The notes below the pieces were generated by a model. The model saw only the letters and a list, made by a program, of their open reading frames with translations, ran no database searches and had not been told where the DNA came from. A stretch of DNA of 64,000 nt from Temnothorax longispinosus (Eukaryota; Arthropoda; Insecta; Hymenoptera; Formicidae), in the NCBI RefSeq assembly GCF_030848805.1, contig NC_092363.1, forward strand, positions 5,704,001-5,768,000, written 5' to 3'. Numbering within the stretch: position 1 is the stretch's first letter; every line of letters begins with the position of its first letter. The position numbers and the translations under genes are program-made. Positions 11,224 through 24,468 of the stretch are shown piece after piece.

Positions 11224-12819
11224 GTGAGTGTCAAATTATCCTTTATTTTAGATCGAATTTTTTTTGAATATTATGAGGATTATACGCAGAATATTAAAAT
11301 CAGACTAATAGACGTGTGAATTATCAATTGCTGGGAAAGGAGGGAGTGAAAAAAATGTCAAGTATCATTGGTAAATATGAGAGTGGAAAAAAAACAGCCC
11401 CAGACAATGTATGAGATCTGTGGTTGAGCTACTCGCCGAATTTTAAGTACCCTCGTGCCGGACTTGTCGCGTCGAGCTTTAAATGCGGTTGAACATTCCA
11501 TAAAACATGGCACTCGTCATGGTTAGAGCACGCTCTAAAATCTCTATGCTGTCGGAATACTCTACTGTCAGAGTCACATTATTTATGCGAAACCTCTTCG
11601 CCCGATGGTCGTTTCCTCGCTATTTATTGGTCCTCGAGAATGTTCGCGTATTACCAAGTTCAGAATCGAGTCCGACTGCGTCGAATAGCTTCTTAACTCG
11701 ACATGTAGGTAGTTACGAGCGAAGAAACCATCTAGTAATAAGTATAATAATTTCCGGAATACGCATATTTTTTCAAATAAATATTAGTTAAATTAATATC
11801 AAAATGTATAATAATGTATAACAATGTTAATCGTAGTAAAAAATTACTTCATATTCGATTATTCATATTAGCTTAGAAAATAGCAATAAAATAGTAAAAG
11901 CAGCCCGACAAATTGATTTTTTTTTAATTTAAAAAAATGTAAATCTGCATAATCCACATACATAGAAATCACGAGGACGACTCTTTAAATCAATTAAAGT
12001 AATTTCAGCGTTAAAGTAATTTCAAAGTAATTTTGAGCTTTTTATCACCGTTAGAGAATGCAAAATTGCTTTCAATATATTAACGAAAAGATTGCCGCGT
12101 GTCAGCTGCCTGCAGTTCATGCGATAAAAGTTTTTCGTTTCGAAATTCCCTCTGTGTGTGTTTTTGGGGGAGCCGGTATTGCGCGCATCAATATTTCAGA
12201 TAGAGGTGCTACTCGTTGCGCTTGGAATTCTCACGTCCGACACGTCGGTGAAACGAAAACCGGCGACGCTAATTAATTCAACCGCCAAATGAATTCAAAT
12301 CGAAATGATGGGCACTCCTGTTTGCGCTGACGATCCGTCCGGTGACAAGAATGTTTTAATTACGCGCGCTGCACACCACGGCTGGCACACAAGCCGAGTC
12401 CAGGTTAATGCGGTAATTCACATGCACTTTGACTGTATTCGGCAAACATCGAGCCAAACTCGACAAGCCGGCTTCGATGTCACAGACCACCCTTTCGTAC
12501 CACCCATCCTTCCCGTACGCCGGCTTGTATATCGCGCGTTTCCCCAAGCTGAAATATTCGATACTCGACTGCACGTTTACAAGCTCGATTTCGACGGAAA
12601 AATACACTTTGCTCCGCGCGTTCTTGGAGGGTGAAATATTAATGAAATCTTGGTGCCGTATTTCGACAATGAAAAATGAGAAGCGTGCGAAGGAAGATCA
12701 AATTTTCGCAATGGTTTTGGTTTGAAACCTTTAGATGAATTCGGAGTTTATTCGTTAATCGTCGAATTTATCGTCGCATACGTGATATCTATAAAATTAA
12801 TCGCGGTAGATATTTTTAA
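11224..12819. other. Putative intron sequence, no gene seen
   Basis: AT-rich with a more balanced patch at about 12060-12620 that carries overlapping open frames of 72-109 codons on both strands, none recognised. If the exon at 11183-11223 is real, this begins its downstream intron. Confidence 0.5.
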
Positions 12820-13083
12820 CCCTTCGTAGTCACACTGGGTCAATTTGACCTGCGCTTATTAGGTAGAGACCGTAAATCATGTATTCGTTCACGATTTTTT
12901 TTCAACATGTTGCCATTTCATTTTTCACAAAACCGCAGTTGTTTTATATTCTAGAATGTTCCAGAATTATTTGAACCCGATCGGACCGATACCATTAAAA
13001 TGGCAACCATTCAAAATCGAGACTGGGTCAATATGACCCAGTATGATTAGAATGATATTCTAGAGAAGTGTGACTACGAAGGG
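12820..13083. mobile_element. piggyBac-like MITE (264 bp, TTAA target)
   Basis: Flanked by TTAA at 12816-12819 and 13084-13087. A perfect 17-bp TIR, CCCTTCGTAGTCACACT, lies at each end (12820-12836 and 13067-13083). Just inside each end is a palindromic CTGGGTCAAT.TGACC motif (about 12835-12851 and 13022-13040). CCC ends with a TTAA target and subterminal GGTCA palindromes fit the piggyBac superfamily. There is no transposase frame, so it is non-autonomous. Perfect TIRs suggest it is fairly young compared with the others here. Confidence 0.85.
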
Positions 13084-13714
13084 TTAATTATTAAAAAATC
13101 ATTTATATAACATTTTCCGCAAAACATAACATTCATTCACAGTATCAGTGATGTGACGATGAAATCACTTTACTCGGTCAATCATCGTCAACGTCACGGC
13201 CTCGGATGGCAGCGATGCGTTCGCTAAAGTAACCGGTCGTCACATACTCTCTTCGCATACTTTCATTTTCCGTGTCTGCCGCGCCCAACAGCCCTCGCTG
13301 CTCTTTTCAGTTTAGTCGTGTTTCATTACTCCTCATTAGTCTTCCCGTGTGGTACTTCGTTCTCTTTCGTGTTGCACGCGGTCTCCCGGAAAAGCTTGCC
13401 TTGGCTTTGCGAGGGCAAAACATGGCGGGCACTTCAGCGGCACTTTAGTGGTGCGACTGAAGGCCCGGTCTTTCACACTTCCGAAATCAGTCGGTAGACC
13501 AGGCGTCGGCAAATAAACGTCTGTGAGTGGCGGGGACAAATTATGTTTGTCCAGCATTTAACGTTTTGCTAACACACGCGCGACGGCGAGTCAACCGGTA
13601 CGTTCGATTTTGTCGACGGGTGACATTGTATAACGAGCCTTTGTCCGCTAAATGCACGTGATGATTGTCGCTTGACAGTTCATTATTTTGATATTGTGTA
13701 GTTTTTTGCTTGTT
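13084..13714. other. Non-coding stretch
   Basis: Balanced composition, especially 13160-13620, with open frames up to about 73 codons. I recognise no product and find no splice pair. Confidence 0.5.

Positions 13715-13778
<64 letters not shown>
13715..13778. repeat. (GA)n microsatellite
   Basis: AG dinucleotide array of about 64 bp with one AAAG and one GGGA interruption. Ser/Leu-rich frames on the opposite strand are repeat artefacts. Confidence 0.95.
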
Positions 13779-13779
<1 letters not shown>

Positions 13780-16700
13780 AACGGTTAACATATTTAGATA
13801 ATTGTATCGAAGGCATAAAACTGTACCAATCGCCAAAAAATTGTAGACTGCGAATAGCATGACGTAATAACGAGATATTATCTTTCCATAAATACACATA
13901 TAAGTGTACACTTGATAAGTATATTAGGCATATCAAGCATGCCTTTCAACTGATGTTATTAATAATTATAATTTTGATCTTCAAAGAATATTATAATACT
14001 AAATTTAAATTTGAAACATAAATAGAACTATGGATTTGGATGTCGAGAAAAACAAATGAAAAGGCGCGTGTAACAAGTCACCCTTGGGAAAAATATATGT
14101 TTGCTTCCATCGCAAACTGTTGCTGCCGCTTTTGCTTGTACAAATGCAAATGTCACGTTCAGACCACGGCTCATCTCAAACAGTATAACTGAGAGGACAC
14201 TCCATTATGTTGGCAGGATTTTGCAAAGAGACCAGAGTGTACCATTGCTTTTATTGCTTCAAGAAAAGCACTTGAAAGGGGGGTCGTGGATAATCATTTC
14301 AATGCGTTTACATGTATTCACGTGCATTTTGATATCCAAATTGTTATTCACAGAAATTTTATATGCTATATTCCACACGAGAATAAATTTCTGATATTAT
14401 TTATTATATTATTATTGAAAAAGATCAAAATCGCTATAAAATACTAAAAATTTTGTCATAATTTAGTTGAATGTATTTATATATGAACGAGTTATTGTAA
14501 TTAAATGAAAGAGTTTGCGAAAATCAATGAAACAATTTTACTTCAATTTGGAAAATGTAGTAACTGGTTTTAATAAAATGCATCTAAGCAAACGCATCAG
14601 CAGAGAATGCGATAGAACATGACGTAAAAAGTATACAATGTGACATTGGCAGGCGCGAGAAACTTCTAGGTTGTTTTGTTTGCCAAAAAAAAACGCGTTT
14701 TGTGCATACATTCTTGTCAGATACTGACTTAAAAGAACAAGAATTCACGTATAAATCTAAATTAACTTATTTAACACGTGTGAGAGATAGTTTTAATATC
14801 TCGCATTATAACGTTTATATTTGTAGACTGTATATAGACCAAATATAATACTTGTCAGTTCTAAATATACCTCGAAATATACATACATTTGACAATCTAG
14901 TTCATAAAATGGAAAACATATTCGATTAGAAATTATCACTTCTAACGTCGCAAGTTAAAATTTCAAACAGAATATAATCTATCTCAGCGAATCATTGATC
15001 GCTCAATTCTCAAATTTATGATAATTATTATTTTAAGATCATATTTTTTGGAAGGTGCATGAAAGATATAATTTATCTAATAGATATATAATGCGAAGGA
15101 GAGCATGCGGTTGATAAAAACGTTATTTGGACTTGGTTGTGGTGCGGAGTCGCGGAGTCAGTGTGCTAAAAGTATTGTCGTATAAACAGGCCGCGCGTAA
15201 AAACCGCTTGTATTCGTTCAGCAGACCCAACATTTCCTTTCTTCTTTCTCTCCACGTCTTTTTCTCTTCGCATCTCTGTCTAACGTTCGCTTAGCTTTTC
15301 TTCTTCCCCGTTATAGAGAGATCCGCGGTCTTTATAGACAGCTGCACTCACCTCGAGGCGGGGCAGGGGTTAAGTAAACACTCTTTACAATCTCACCCCC
15401 ACAGCGCACTTCAGTCCCGTCCCTTTTTCTATGTCGGCACCATCTCTATCGGCGTCCCTTTCGATCCTTTAGCCGCTTTTCTCTCGCCCTTTCTCTCTCA
15501 CGGCCGTTGCGGAACGCTGAAAGTTGACGCGACCCTCTCATTAACCACCATATTGGCTTTCGTTGTCAACGCTTTCTTGCGCCATGTCGCTCGCGTTCGT
15601 TCCTTCCGTCGCGGCTTCGAACTTCAGCTTCGCGTTCGCTCGATAAATGGAAGAACCGGGCCCGCACACCGCGCTTGTTCTTCGCCGACGTGCTATCGTC
15701 GAAGTGCTTCTCAATGAGTTTCTCCCGAGTTCCCTCTATCGACGGGATTGATCGTCTCCTTCCCTATTCGCGTAGCCTCAAGATGCATGTACACGGATTC
15801 ACCAACGTGTGAGCACTTGAACTTGATATCTCGTCGGTGGCCTTTGCCGATCATTGTCAAAGCGCAGGTGAAATCTAAACACTTTAATCATAGAACGAGC
15901 GTAAAGATCACACACACCACACCCAAGTGCAGAGAAAATTTTTAGTTGTGCTTGTTTATTTTGGTCATATTACATAAGAGTCATTACTGAAACTTATATG
16001 TTTATATTATTTCGGTAAATCTGTATTTTTAATTATTTTTATTAATGTTATATATTTATACGGATATAATTACATGAATAAGGAATATTAAATCTTAAAC
16101 GCGCGTGCTTGAGATAATCGCGCCAAGTGATTAGTAGGTAGAGGTATTTGTAGTAAAATATTTAACCTGATAATAAGAAGAATAATGGAAAGAAAATAAT
16201 ATAATACGGATTATTAAATGTATAATTAATAACATAACACCATACAAAGTATTGCAAAAATGTGACGGAAAAAGTAAACAAGTACATTGTAAAAAACCAA
16301 AGTGTAAAAATAAGACGATTTATAACAGGAATATAATATAATATATAAATGTATACATTTCTGTTACAAATTGCACAAATTTTACGCCCATTTATTGTGA
16401 AAGAGCAATTTTACTAGCTCTTTCTAGTGTAGAGACAGAATAATGGTTTTAGTGTAACCTCATTATGCGCTGATAATAACGCGATATATAATTGAATAAC
16501 AAGATTCTAAGTTATTATGCCCAGTAACACGTGATGCACGCAATCTTACTTTTTAACGAAGGGAATGTTTCAATTTAAAGATGTATTGATTTATTTTCTT
16601 ACATTGTGGAATGTAATTCGTGATATATACTCACATGTGGTACGTTTTTTTCCTTGCACTCAAAAATTAAAAAGCAATATAAGATTCGATAAGATCAAAG

Positions 16701-19700
16701 CTAGATTGAAAGTAATATGCTTTTTGCGAGCGCGGGAATTTTTAGGTCGATTGACGGAACGGAAGGAAATCTCACGGAAAAGGGGAGAATTTTCCCCGCC
16801 TTTCGAATAGCTCGTAAAGTTTTAACACCCTTGAGCCATGCGAGTCTACGGATAAAATAATATGACTGCGTTTTTCAAAAGTGGCTTTTTCGTCCCCACT
16901 CGCCTTGCCGGTTCGAATTCGTTCGATTTTAACGAACAACGGAGGAACTTTGAATCGTAAAACTTCTCTGCCGTATGAGACTGAAAAGAAACGCTATCCC
17001 GATAAGACGTTCCAATTTCACGTAAATCTACGAAATAAATCTATCGTGTTGATTAAATCAGATACGAAAGATATAAGAAAGCATGTGCATGTCAAATAAT
17101 CGATATATAATTTCTGTTGTTTATTTTGAAATGTATTTTTATCTCTACTTCGTTAATATAAATATCTGTACGTTGTGGAGGACTCTGTAATATATAAATA
17201 CTGACTGTGCAGCTCGATATCTTGATAGAGACGGTCGGACAATAAAACAGCCCGATTTGGTCGGTACACGGTTAAAAATATAGACACTATGCGGTTTCTG
17301 CAGAACGAATGTCGGAATGCAAATCGAGCGGGCGAGGCTAGCTCACGGAGATTGACAAAGCGACGCAATCACGATCCTCGGCGGGTAATTAGTTAGCAAC
17401 GCGCAGCGAGGCTTGATCGCTTTCGATTTTTCTCGCGCGCGCCGCTCGTTAATTACTAACCACGATCGATACGCCACCGCGAGCGGTGAGATCACAGCAA
17501 CGCGATACAACTAATTTTGCCGCTGCGTATCGCGCGCGGCTTATTTCCGCGGTCGTAATAAAAGGGCCCGTAATAAATTTAAAGGACCACGTTAATTGTC
17601 CTAACCTCGCGCGTTTTAAACGCGAAATGCGCGAATCGCATTCGCCGTGTTATGTTTATCAATTCACTGGTAATTATACCGCGGATACCCGAACTGTATA
17701 GAAATTTTATGCCTCTATATTATTACACAATGATATTATATTATTTGCATTATATTAGTTAATCTAACGTACATCCCTCGAAACGTATACTGTTATCATA
17801 TTGTTAATTTAGTTATTGTTAATTTGATTAGAACAATATAACTTTATTAATATAACTGTAATTTATCGCGCGTTAAAGGGTAAATCGTGCTAAAGAGTGA
17901 ATCGGATTTTACATTAGAAACTCGTTCAGAAACTTCTTTTCAGCGACTTCAACTTACTCCGCTAATTCTTTTTGTCGCTAGGAGAGAGAAATAGTTGCTC
18001 TTACGTCCAATTACCGTTTGCGAACACGCTTTTAACCTTAATCCGACTCATCCTTCACTCTTATTCATTCACCGTTACGATACTTTTTCATCGCAGATTG
18101 AGCTTCACTCAATCGCGAGAATATGGGCGATTGGGGAACACCGATAAAGTTTCACGGCGTCAATTTCACGCTGCCGCATGAACTTTATTTTTAGATAGTG
18201 AACCGGCAGATCGTCGAAACAGTTTACCACAATATTTTCTATTGATGTATATTGTATACGAATACGAACATTCGAAAGCGAGACTCTTTCTCCAGGATTC
18301 TATCAAAATTTTCGTGCATTTACAAACGCGGGCACACGGTAATATATATCCGCGATTTTTCGCGATAGAAATTTTACTCTCTTCTACAAAAATCCTCACT
18401 GAGCTCGCTTCAATAGATAGCTCGCTAACCCGAGATTAAAAATACGAGTTTAATTAATGCATTCCACATCGCGCGGTTTGAGATAACGCCCGTTCTCGAT
18501 AGTTAACCATTCCAGCACACCAGAAATGTAAACGTCAGTTTAATGCAATAACGAAAAACGTGTCGATAGTATTCCATCGAATGTAATTGCGATCACGGGT
18601 CAATTTATCTGTAAACACGATTCCTATCTCGGTTTATTTACTAGAATTGCCTTATTTAATTATGTTATAGAATATAGAGTAAATATTTTAAATATAATTT
18701 TTCTTTGCCGCATATACACACGCACATTTCCATGACTTAATGATTTGTTGTTACTATATGCGATATAACAAACGATATATTTATAGATCTTTATCTTATA
18801 ATACCGCGCGCGCTGTTGTAACTTTATAATCAAATAGAATGCATTAGAATCAACACGTACGTTTATTCTTCTCTTTTCTTCATGTCATTTTCATTGTTAT
18901 GAAACCAGTACGATTTTAATGAGCGACGAATGCTAACTAGTTTCCAACGTATCGACATGCGAGGATCGAACGACGTTCGGCAGTTTCGTCATTCAATTAA
19001 ATTTCCATCTATATCGTATTATTAATCTGCCAACTCACCTGCGGTTTCTCGATCGAGCACGATGTCTTGTTCAAACAAGCCAATCAAATATCTTGCCGAG
19101 CTATCCCGCGGGACTCCACGACTCTTCGCTTCGATAAAACGTCATAAATCACACTGACGTACATAAGATCGGGAGTATTTATTAATTTAACCGAGACGGC
19201 CCCGAAATCCATTATGGGTGGTTACGAGGCAGAATACGATTAGCTACAATACGCGTCCTTCAACGGGGTGATGTCGGCCGTCATAAACTACCATCCACGC
19301 AGAAGATTTTTGAACGAGAGTTTCGTTGTTGAAGACGCGGGCAAGTCATGGACCCCCGCGTGTGCTCGATATATGGATTACCAACTGTGCTTGATGCACG
19401 ATTAATAATCACCTGTTCCACTCTCCATCCCACAATACCAATCTTACCACTGAATACTACTGATAAATCGCTCTTATTTGTAAACGTATTTTATAAATGA
19501 AAATTATAAAAGACATATGGCTCTACGTCTAACGAAAAATTGATGATCATTAAATCTACCGTTAATACATTCACTTTCGCGAATGCGTATTTATAAAGTA
19601 TTTTCCGGGATCAAGAAAGGGTGGGTGATCAATGTTGATGCGCAGATAAAATTAATTAAGATCCAAGCAAGGGAGGAGTTATCAACCGCGGTGCGGGGGC

Positions 19701-20070
19701 TAGTCGGTGCTGAATGAGAAACGGGAGGGATGTGGGAGAGGGATGCAAGGGTGCGACAAAGGGGTAATGGAGAGGGAATATATATTTTTTACCGTTCCTG
19801 CGCCAGCACCGGTGCGGATTAACGGCGAAAGTGGATAAACCGGGCGTCAAGGGCTGGTACCGGCGCAGGGGGGTACGTACTGCCAATAAAACCAAGGGAC
19901 GGGGGGAGGGGCGAGGGTGTCAGTATATCACGTGGCTCTGGCTGGTCGTGTCCAACGATACAGTCCAATATATTATCCAGATAGCCATGCTAATTCAGCT
20001 ATAGTCCCCACCGGTTTGCGCCTGACTGAGCGGCCTCCGTGTCACACGGTTGCTGTGCGTGTCGTCGTTT
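13779..20070. other. Long non-coding stretch
   Basis: Mostly AT-rich. CpG-richer patches lie at about 15100-15720, 17320-17560 and 19620-20050. The first holds a good minus-strand donor (CTCGAG|GTGAGT at about 15352) and another minus-strand donor (CCGCAG|GTGAGT) sits at 19039, but neither has a convincing acceptor or family match. Open frames stay below 100 codons. No gene called. Confidence 0.5.
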
Positions 20071-20161
20071 CCACACACATACACATGCACGCATTCACGC
20101 GCGCGCACACGCACACACAAATATTCACACACACAACACACACTTACACACACAAACACAC
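20071..20161. repeat. CA-rich degenerate microsatellite
   Basis: About 90 bp of interrupted CACACA, CGCGCACA and ACACAA units. The many interruptions indicate an old array. Confidence 0.85.
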
Positions 20162-22838
20162 GGCTGCGCATAGATACGTTTCGTCATCCCGACGGATCCA
20201 ACGGTCTCTCCGCATAGTCGTCCTGCGTGGCAGGGATTTCAGGGGGCATTGCATCCTCGTTACACGGTATTATACGATCGGGCGCGACAGGAGAAGATTA
20301 CGTTGCATTGCGCCGAGCCGCGTTTGACTGGAACGAAGATCCGCACGCATCCTGCGGGGTCCATTAATAGGTTTATTCTTGAACGATTACTAATAGCGCG
20401 TTTGTTATTGGTTCCGATATCGGAGAATGCAGTGTGCTGATAACGTAATAAGCTGATTGCGCGACCGGTAGACGCGTGGCGCAGCCGAGAATATATAACG
20501 AACAGGTTCGCCTCAAGTTGTAAGAGAAGATGTTTAATGTGTAGATAAAACTTAGCTGAAGACACAAAAAGATGAATATGTACGCGTGTTCCTGGTTTTC
20601 TTATTAAATCTTTTTATGCTATACGTATATTGGCAATATTTGAAAAAACATTTTCTATTAACATATAAATATTTTTTCTATTGATTATTATCCGCCCGTT
20701 TTTTATAGAAAAATATTTTATTCACTTTTAATTTTTATATTGGAATTATGGCGATCGATAATTTTTGCATCGGCGCACATGAATTACCGTTGCACTTACG
20801 CTGGGACTGCACTGTTACGTCGCGTCGGAAAACTGTAGTTTCGTTCGCTTTGAACTTTTAATTGAAGGTGCTCGCACGTAACAAAGTCCGGAATACAATT
20901 TTGCCGATTTTGGTGTGTTGCGCACGAGAATGGACGTTATCCAATTTCGTTACTCCAGCGCTCGTATCGCTTCGTATATCGAGAGAGGGAACTCTTCTAG
21001 AAAATAATATTACGCTACGTTTCGTAACCGCGAGAAATGTTTTGAAAATTTTCGATGGCTATAAAAACAGAATGTTCAGTATGCGATAATAATTTATAAA
21101 TTATTGCCTCGTTGAGCTCTTACTCGTGAAACATTTCGTGTCCAATTTTTTACAGTTAAGGGAGCGCGAGTTTATGATTTATTGTAGAGCGTTCTTTTAA
21201 AAAACTTTAAATTATTAATCTGACGTTATATTAAGAGGGATATTTCTGGAAGCACCAATATAGATCTATGAACTATTTTTTTTCTCTCTCAATCTTTTTC
21301 TCCCCTCTCGGCTTCCCTTTCTCTCGCATAATATTTCCTCAACCTCCGGCTTAAAGGAATTAGCGCTTGTAAAGCGACGAAACATCCTCGTGTTACACCT
21401 GTCGTCGTGCAGTAAACTGGTTCCGACGGAGATACAGGCGCGTTTGCAACGGTCTCAATTAGCCTGGCTTCGCAGTTCGTTAGACCCTTTAAAACCGGTT
21501 TGCAGCGCTAAATGTTTTCAGTGACGGGAGCGCGCGAACGCATACACGCACACATATTACGCTCTCACACACACTCATACACACGTACATACGCTTGAAA
21601 ACGCATGTAGAAAGGATGAAAAGCAAGCGGAATGAAGGAAGTGAACCAAGGTCGTTTCCAAGTGAACGAAATTGCGTAACGCGAGACATCGAGGGGTGGT
21701 AACTAGTTTAACCTGTGAAATTTAGTATGGTTTATTCCGGCGGCGTGAAAACTTATATATTCTCTTACCTGATATTAAGATCGTGTTCTGTCGTATAAGC
21801 TTCGGTATAATAGAAGCGAGGCATATAACGCACGATACGCCGATATTTATGGATACGATTACATTATTTTGCACTCATTTAACTGTTCGCCAATATGAAC
21901 TTCAATTTATTTCAAATTATACAGGAATCATACAGTAGTGAGATAGAAAAAATATCGTTCTTTTCCAATAATACGCCATATATGAAGTACTATACATCTA
22001 GAGATAAAATGGATTCTTTATTGTATTAAAACAATTTCTACGTACTCATTTGTTATATATAGTGCAGTACAGAATAAAAGACATTTATCTTTGTAAAAAA
22101 CTAACGGTCGTTATTGTACGGGTGTAAATAATGAAAAATTTTGGCACGAGAGAATCAGAGAATTGACAGACCAAATGACCCATTAAACGGAGTGGAAATA
22201 TCGTCTGCGGAAAGTTCGTCCGTTACTGGCGGTCGAAGTAATTAAACTGAAAACGTGTCAAACGGACGTTTGTAATGCAGCATTAACGAACACGTTTCTC
22301 ACCGCGAGCAATAAAACTTCATAACTATTTCATAAACACAGATAGGTGGATTGTGCGAGAGATATCGATATAATTTATTTTTCCCGCTTATTTCCCCAGG
22401 GATCTTCCTCCTCTTGCCCAGATATTGAGACTTCTCCGAACGATACTCGCTTTTTTCGATTTTCTGCACGCCTACCCCCTTTCAACTGAAATGAATTTAT
22501 TTTTAAAAAGGATTGCGTACATGGTGAAAGCAGTATCTGCAACTGGACTTCGATTTATGGATAAGTGATTTGTGAAATGTATATATTTATCAACACTTGT
22601 CAGTTTTTGCATTTGTCATTCTTTTATTTTTTACGTCACATTTTGTAAATGCAAAGAATGTTAAATCGAGACAATTCCAAAATTGTTTTGTGATGCATGC
22701 AAATTTAGTATTCGCAATTAACAAGTATAAATGGAGATGCATAATTAATCGAATGCTGATAAAAGCACACAATGCATAATTCCTGGAACCATCGAAACAC
22801 CAAAAATTTCATGCAAAGGCGCTTCTTCGGCGTGTCTG
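20162..22838. other. Non-coding stretch with a short CA-rich run
   Basis: No recognised gene. A second degenerate CA array lies at 21541-21594. Open frames reach about 100 codons with no familiar product. Composition is mixed to 20520, then AT-rich. Confidence 0.5.
21541..21594. repeat. Degenerate CA-rich repeat
   Basis: Interrupted CACACA and ACATAC units over about 54 bp. The opposite-strand Cys/Val-rich frame across it is a repeat artefact. Confidence 0.8.
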
Positions 22839-22854
22839 CCCCCCCCCCCCCCCC
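22839..22854. repeat. Poly-C homopolymer (16 C)
   Basis: Sixteen consecutive C on the + strand. Long G/C homopolymers are rare in AT-rich insect genomes and are prone to sequencing length error, so the exact count should be treated with care. Confidence 0.9.
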
Positions 22855-23020
22855 TATTGAAGTCGACGATATTGTGCTCCCCCAGCACGCAGAATTCTTA
22901 ATTAAGCACGCTACGATTTGCGAGGGCTTTTGATTTCAACGATCGGCCTTCCCTCGGCAATAAAGCCGCGACTTAGCTCGAAGTTGAGAGAACGCAGGGA
23001 TCCCATCTCTATCTTTTTCA

Positions 23021-23057
23021 CTTTCTCTCTCTCTCTCTCCCTCTTTCCCTCTCTCCC
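23021..23057. repeat. (CT)n-rich tract
   Basis: CTTTCTCTCTCTCT followed by CCCTC variants: a short degenerate CT microsatellite. Confidence 0.85.
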
Positions 23058-24417
23058 GGTGCGCGAGTATTTTCGCGCAAAAGTTAAATCCGCGCGCGTC
23101 GCGTACTCGAGGGCTACCTCGAGCGTACATTATTTCATTAACCGTGCTTTCCTCATCGACCTGCGCCATCCTCTACCTCCAACCTCATCGTTACCACTAC
23201 TTTTGCAAGCGGCGCGGACGCCCTGTTCCCAGTTCAGAGAGAACGTGCCACGGACATGGCCGACGTCGGTGGGTAATAGCGTCGCAAGAATGAAACCAAG
23301 GAAGGCGGCGAGGATAAGGCAGGGCGACCGCTTCGCCGCGCTGCCCCATTCTAACAGGCTCTCCCTTCTCTCCTTCCCTTCTTCTCTCCTACCTCCCTCT
23401 CTCTCTTTCATATTAATTAATTTGCTCGAGAGTTTTAACGACTTATTGCACTTCAATTAACTCATTTTAAATTGCATAATCCCCACACCTCGGGGGGTTA
23501 GAAACCGGTACCCGCGATAAACTACAATGTACTCTCGCTTCTACGCCACGGGAGACCGAGACTGACCATGTTATGCACGTATAAAGTGCTGGGCAGTCGC
23601 ATATAATTTTGCGTATTTTCTATACGGCTTATCGATTTCAACCCAAAGTAACATTTTACATTACTAATGACTTATTTCATTAACGTCAGTTTTAACTTGA
23701 ACAGTAGTTTAACTTATTCTTTATCATGCTGTGAGTCGGCTAAATCAAACTCAATTAGGTAGTAAAAAATAACAAATTAAAATCAACCATAAAATTTGCA
23801 ATTAAATACTATAATTACGTCGAGAAATGCGATGTATAATACTAATCAATAAATTGGAGTTTACGTGGGGAACAGAAAACAGACTGTTATTCAGGAGACC
23901 GCACGCGTACAATCTCCGGAAACGTTTCAAAAAGTTCAGAATCGAGACGGGGGCTCGCATAGAAAGTCAAAGCTCGCTGCCGCGGGGGTGGCAGACCGCG
24001 ACCGATCTGAAAGGAACGGACTGAAGTTTGCGGAGGGGCTCCGGGATCGCCTGGAACTCATTTGTAACCGAAGACCGATCCTGCCCGTAATTACAATTCG
24101 AACAAAGTTATGCCGGTTCGGAGCGGCGGAGGATGTGTCAAGTATTTAATCAGTGCCGGGCCGAGTCTCTCTGCGTGAGACAATGGGTGGCGACCAACTC
24201 TCTTATACGAAGCTTGTCCTCACCCCGTCGCGACATCCCTTGCCCTAGCGTTCGTCTACTTCTATAATAGCACGACAGCGGGTGTAATTATGTCGACCTC
24301 ATTTTAGAACGGCTTTACTTCTCTTTCCGCGCATTGTACTGTTCATCCATACCTTCTTTCTCTATCGAATCTCTTGCATGTTCCATCTCATACTTTTCCC
24401 TTGTTTTTGTACACAAT

Positions 24418-24468
24418 TTCTCTCTTTCTCTCTCTCTTTTTTTCTCTCTCTTTCTCTTTCTTTTTCTC
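24418..24468. repeat. (CT)n/T-rich tract
   Basis: Interrupted TCTCTT units over about 51 bp, followed by CAG. Although this looks like a pyrimidine tract before an acceptor, no exon-like sequence or donor follows, so I call it only a repeat. Confidence 0.85.

Noticed and set aside
16900..16930. Second B-box-like GGTTCGAATTC
   Set aside because: The 3' half does not fit the consensus (TTC instead of NCC) and there is no tRNA fold.
22918..23460. 180-codon open frame on the + strand
   Set aside because: It runs through CT-rich microsatellite sequence, is Ser/Leu/Pro-rich, is overlapped by minus-strand frames and matches no family. The length comes from composition.
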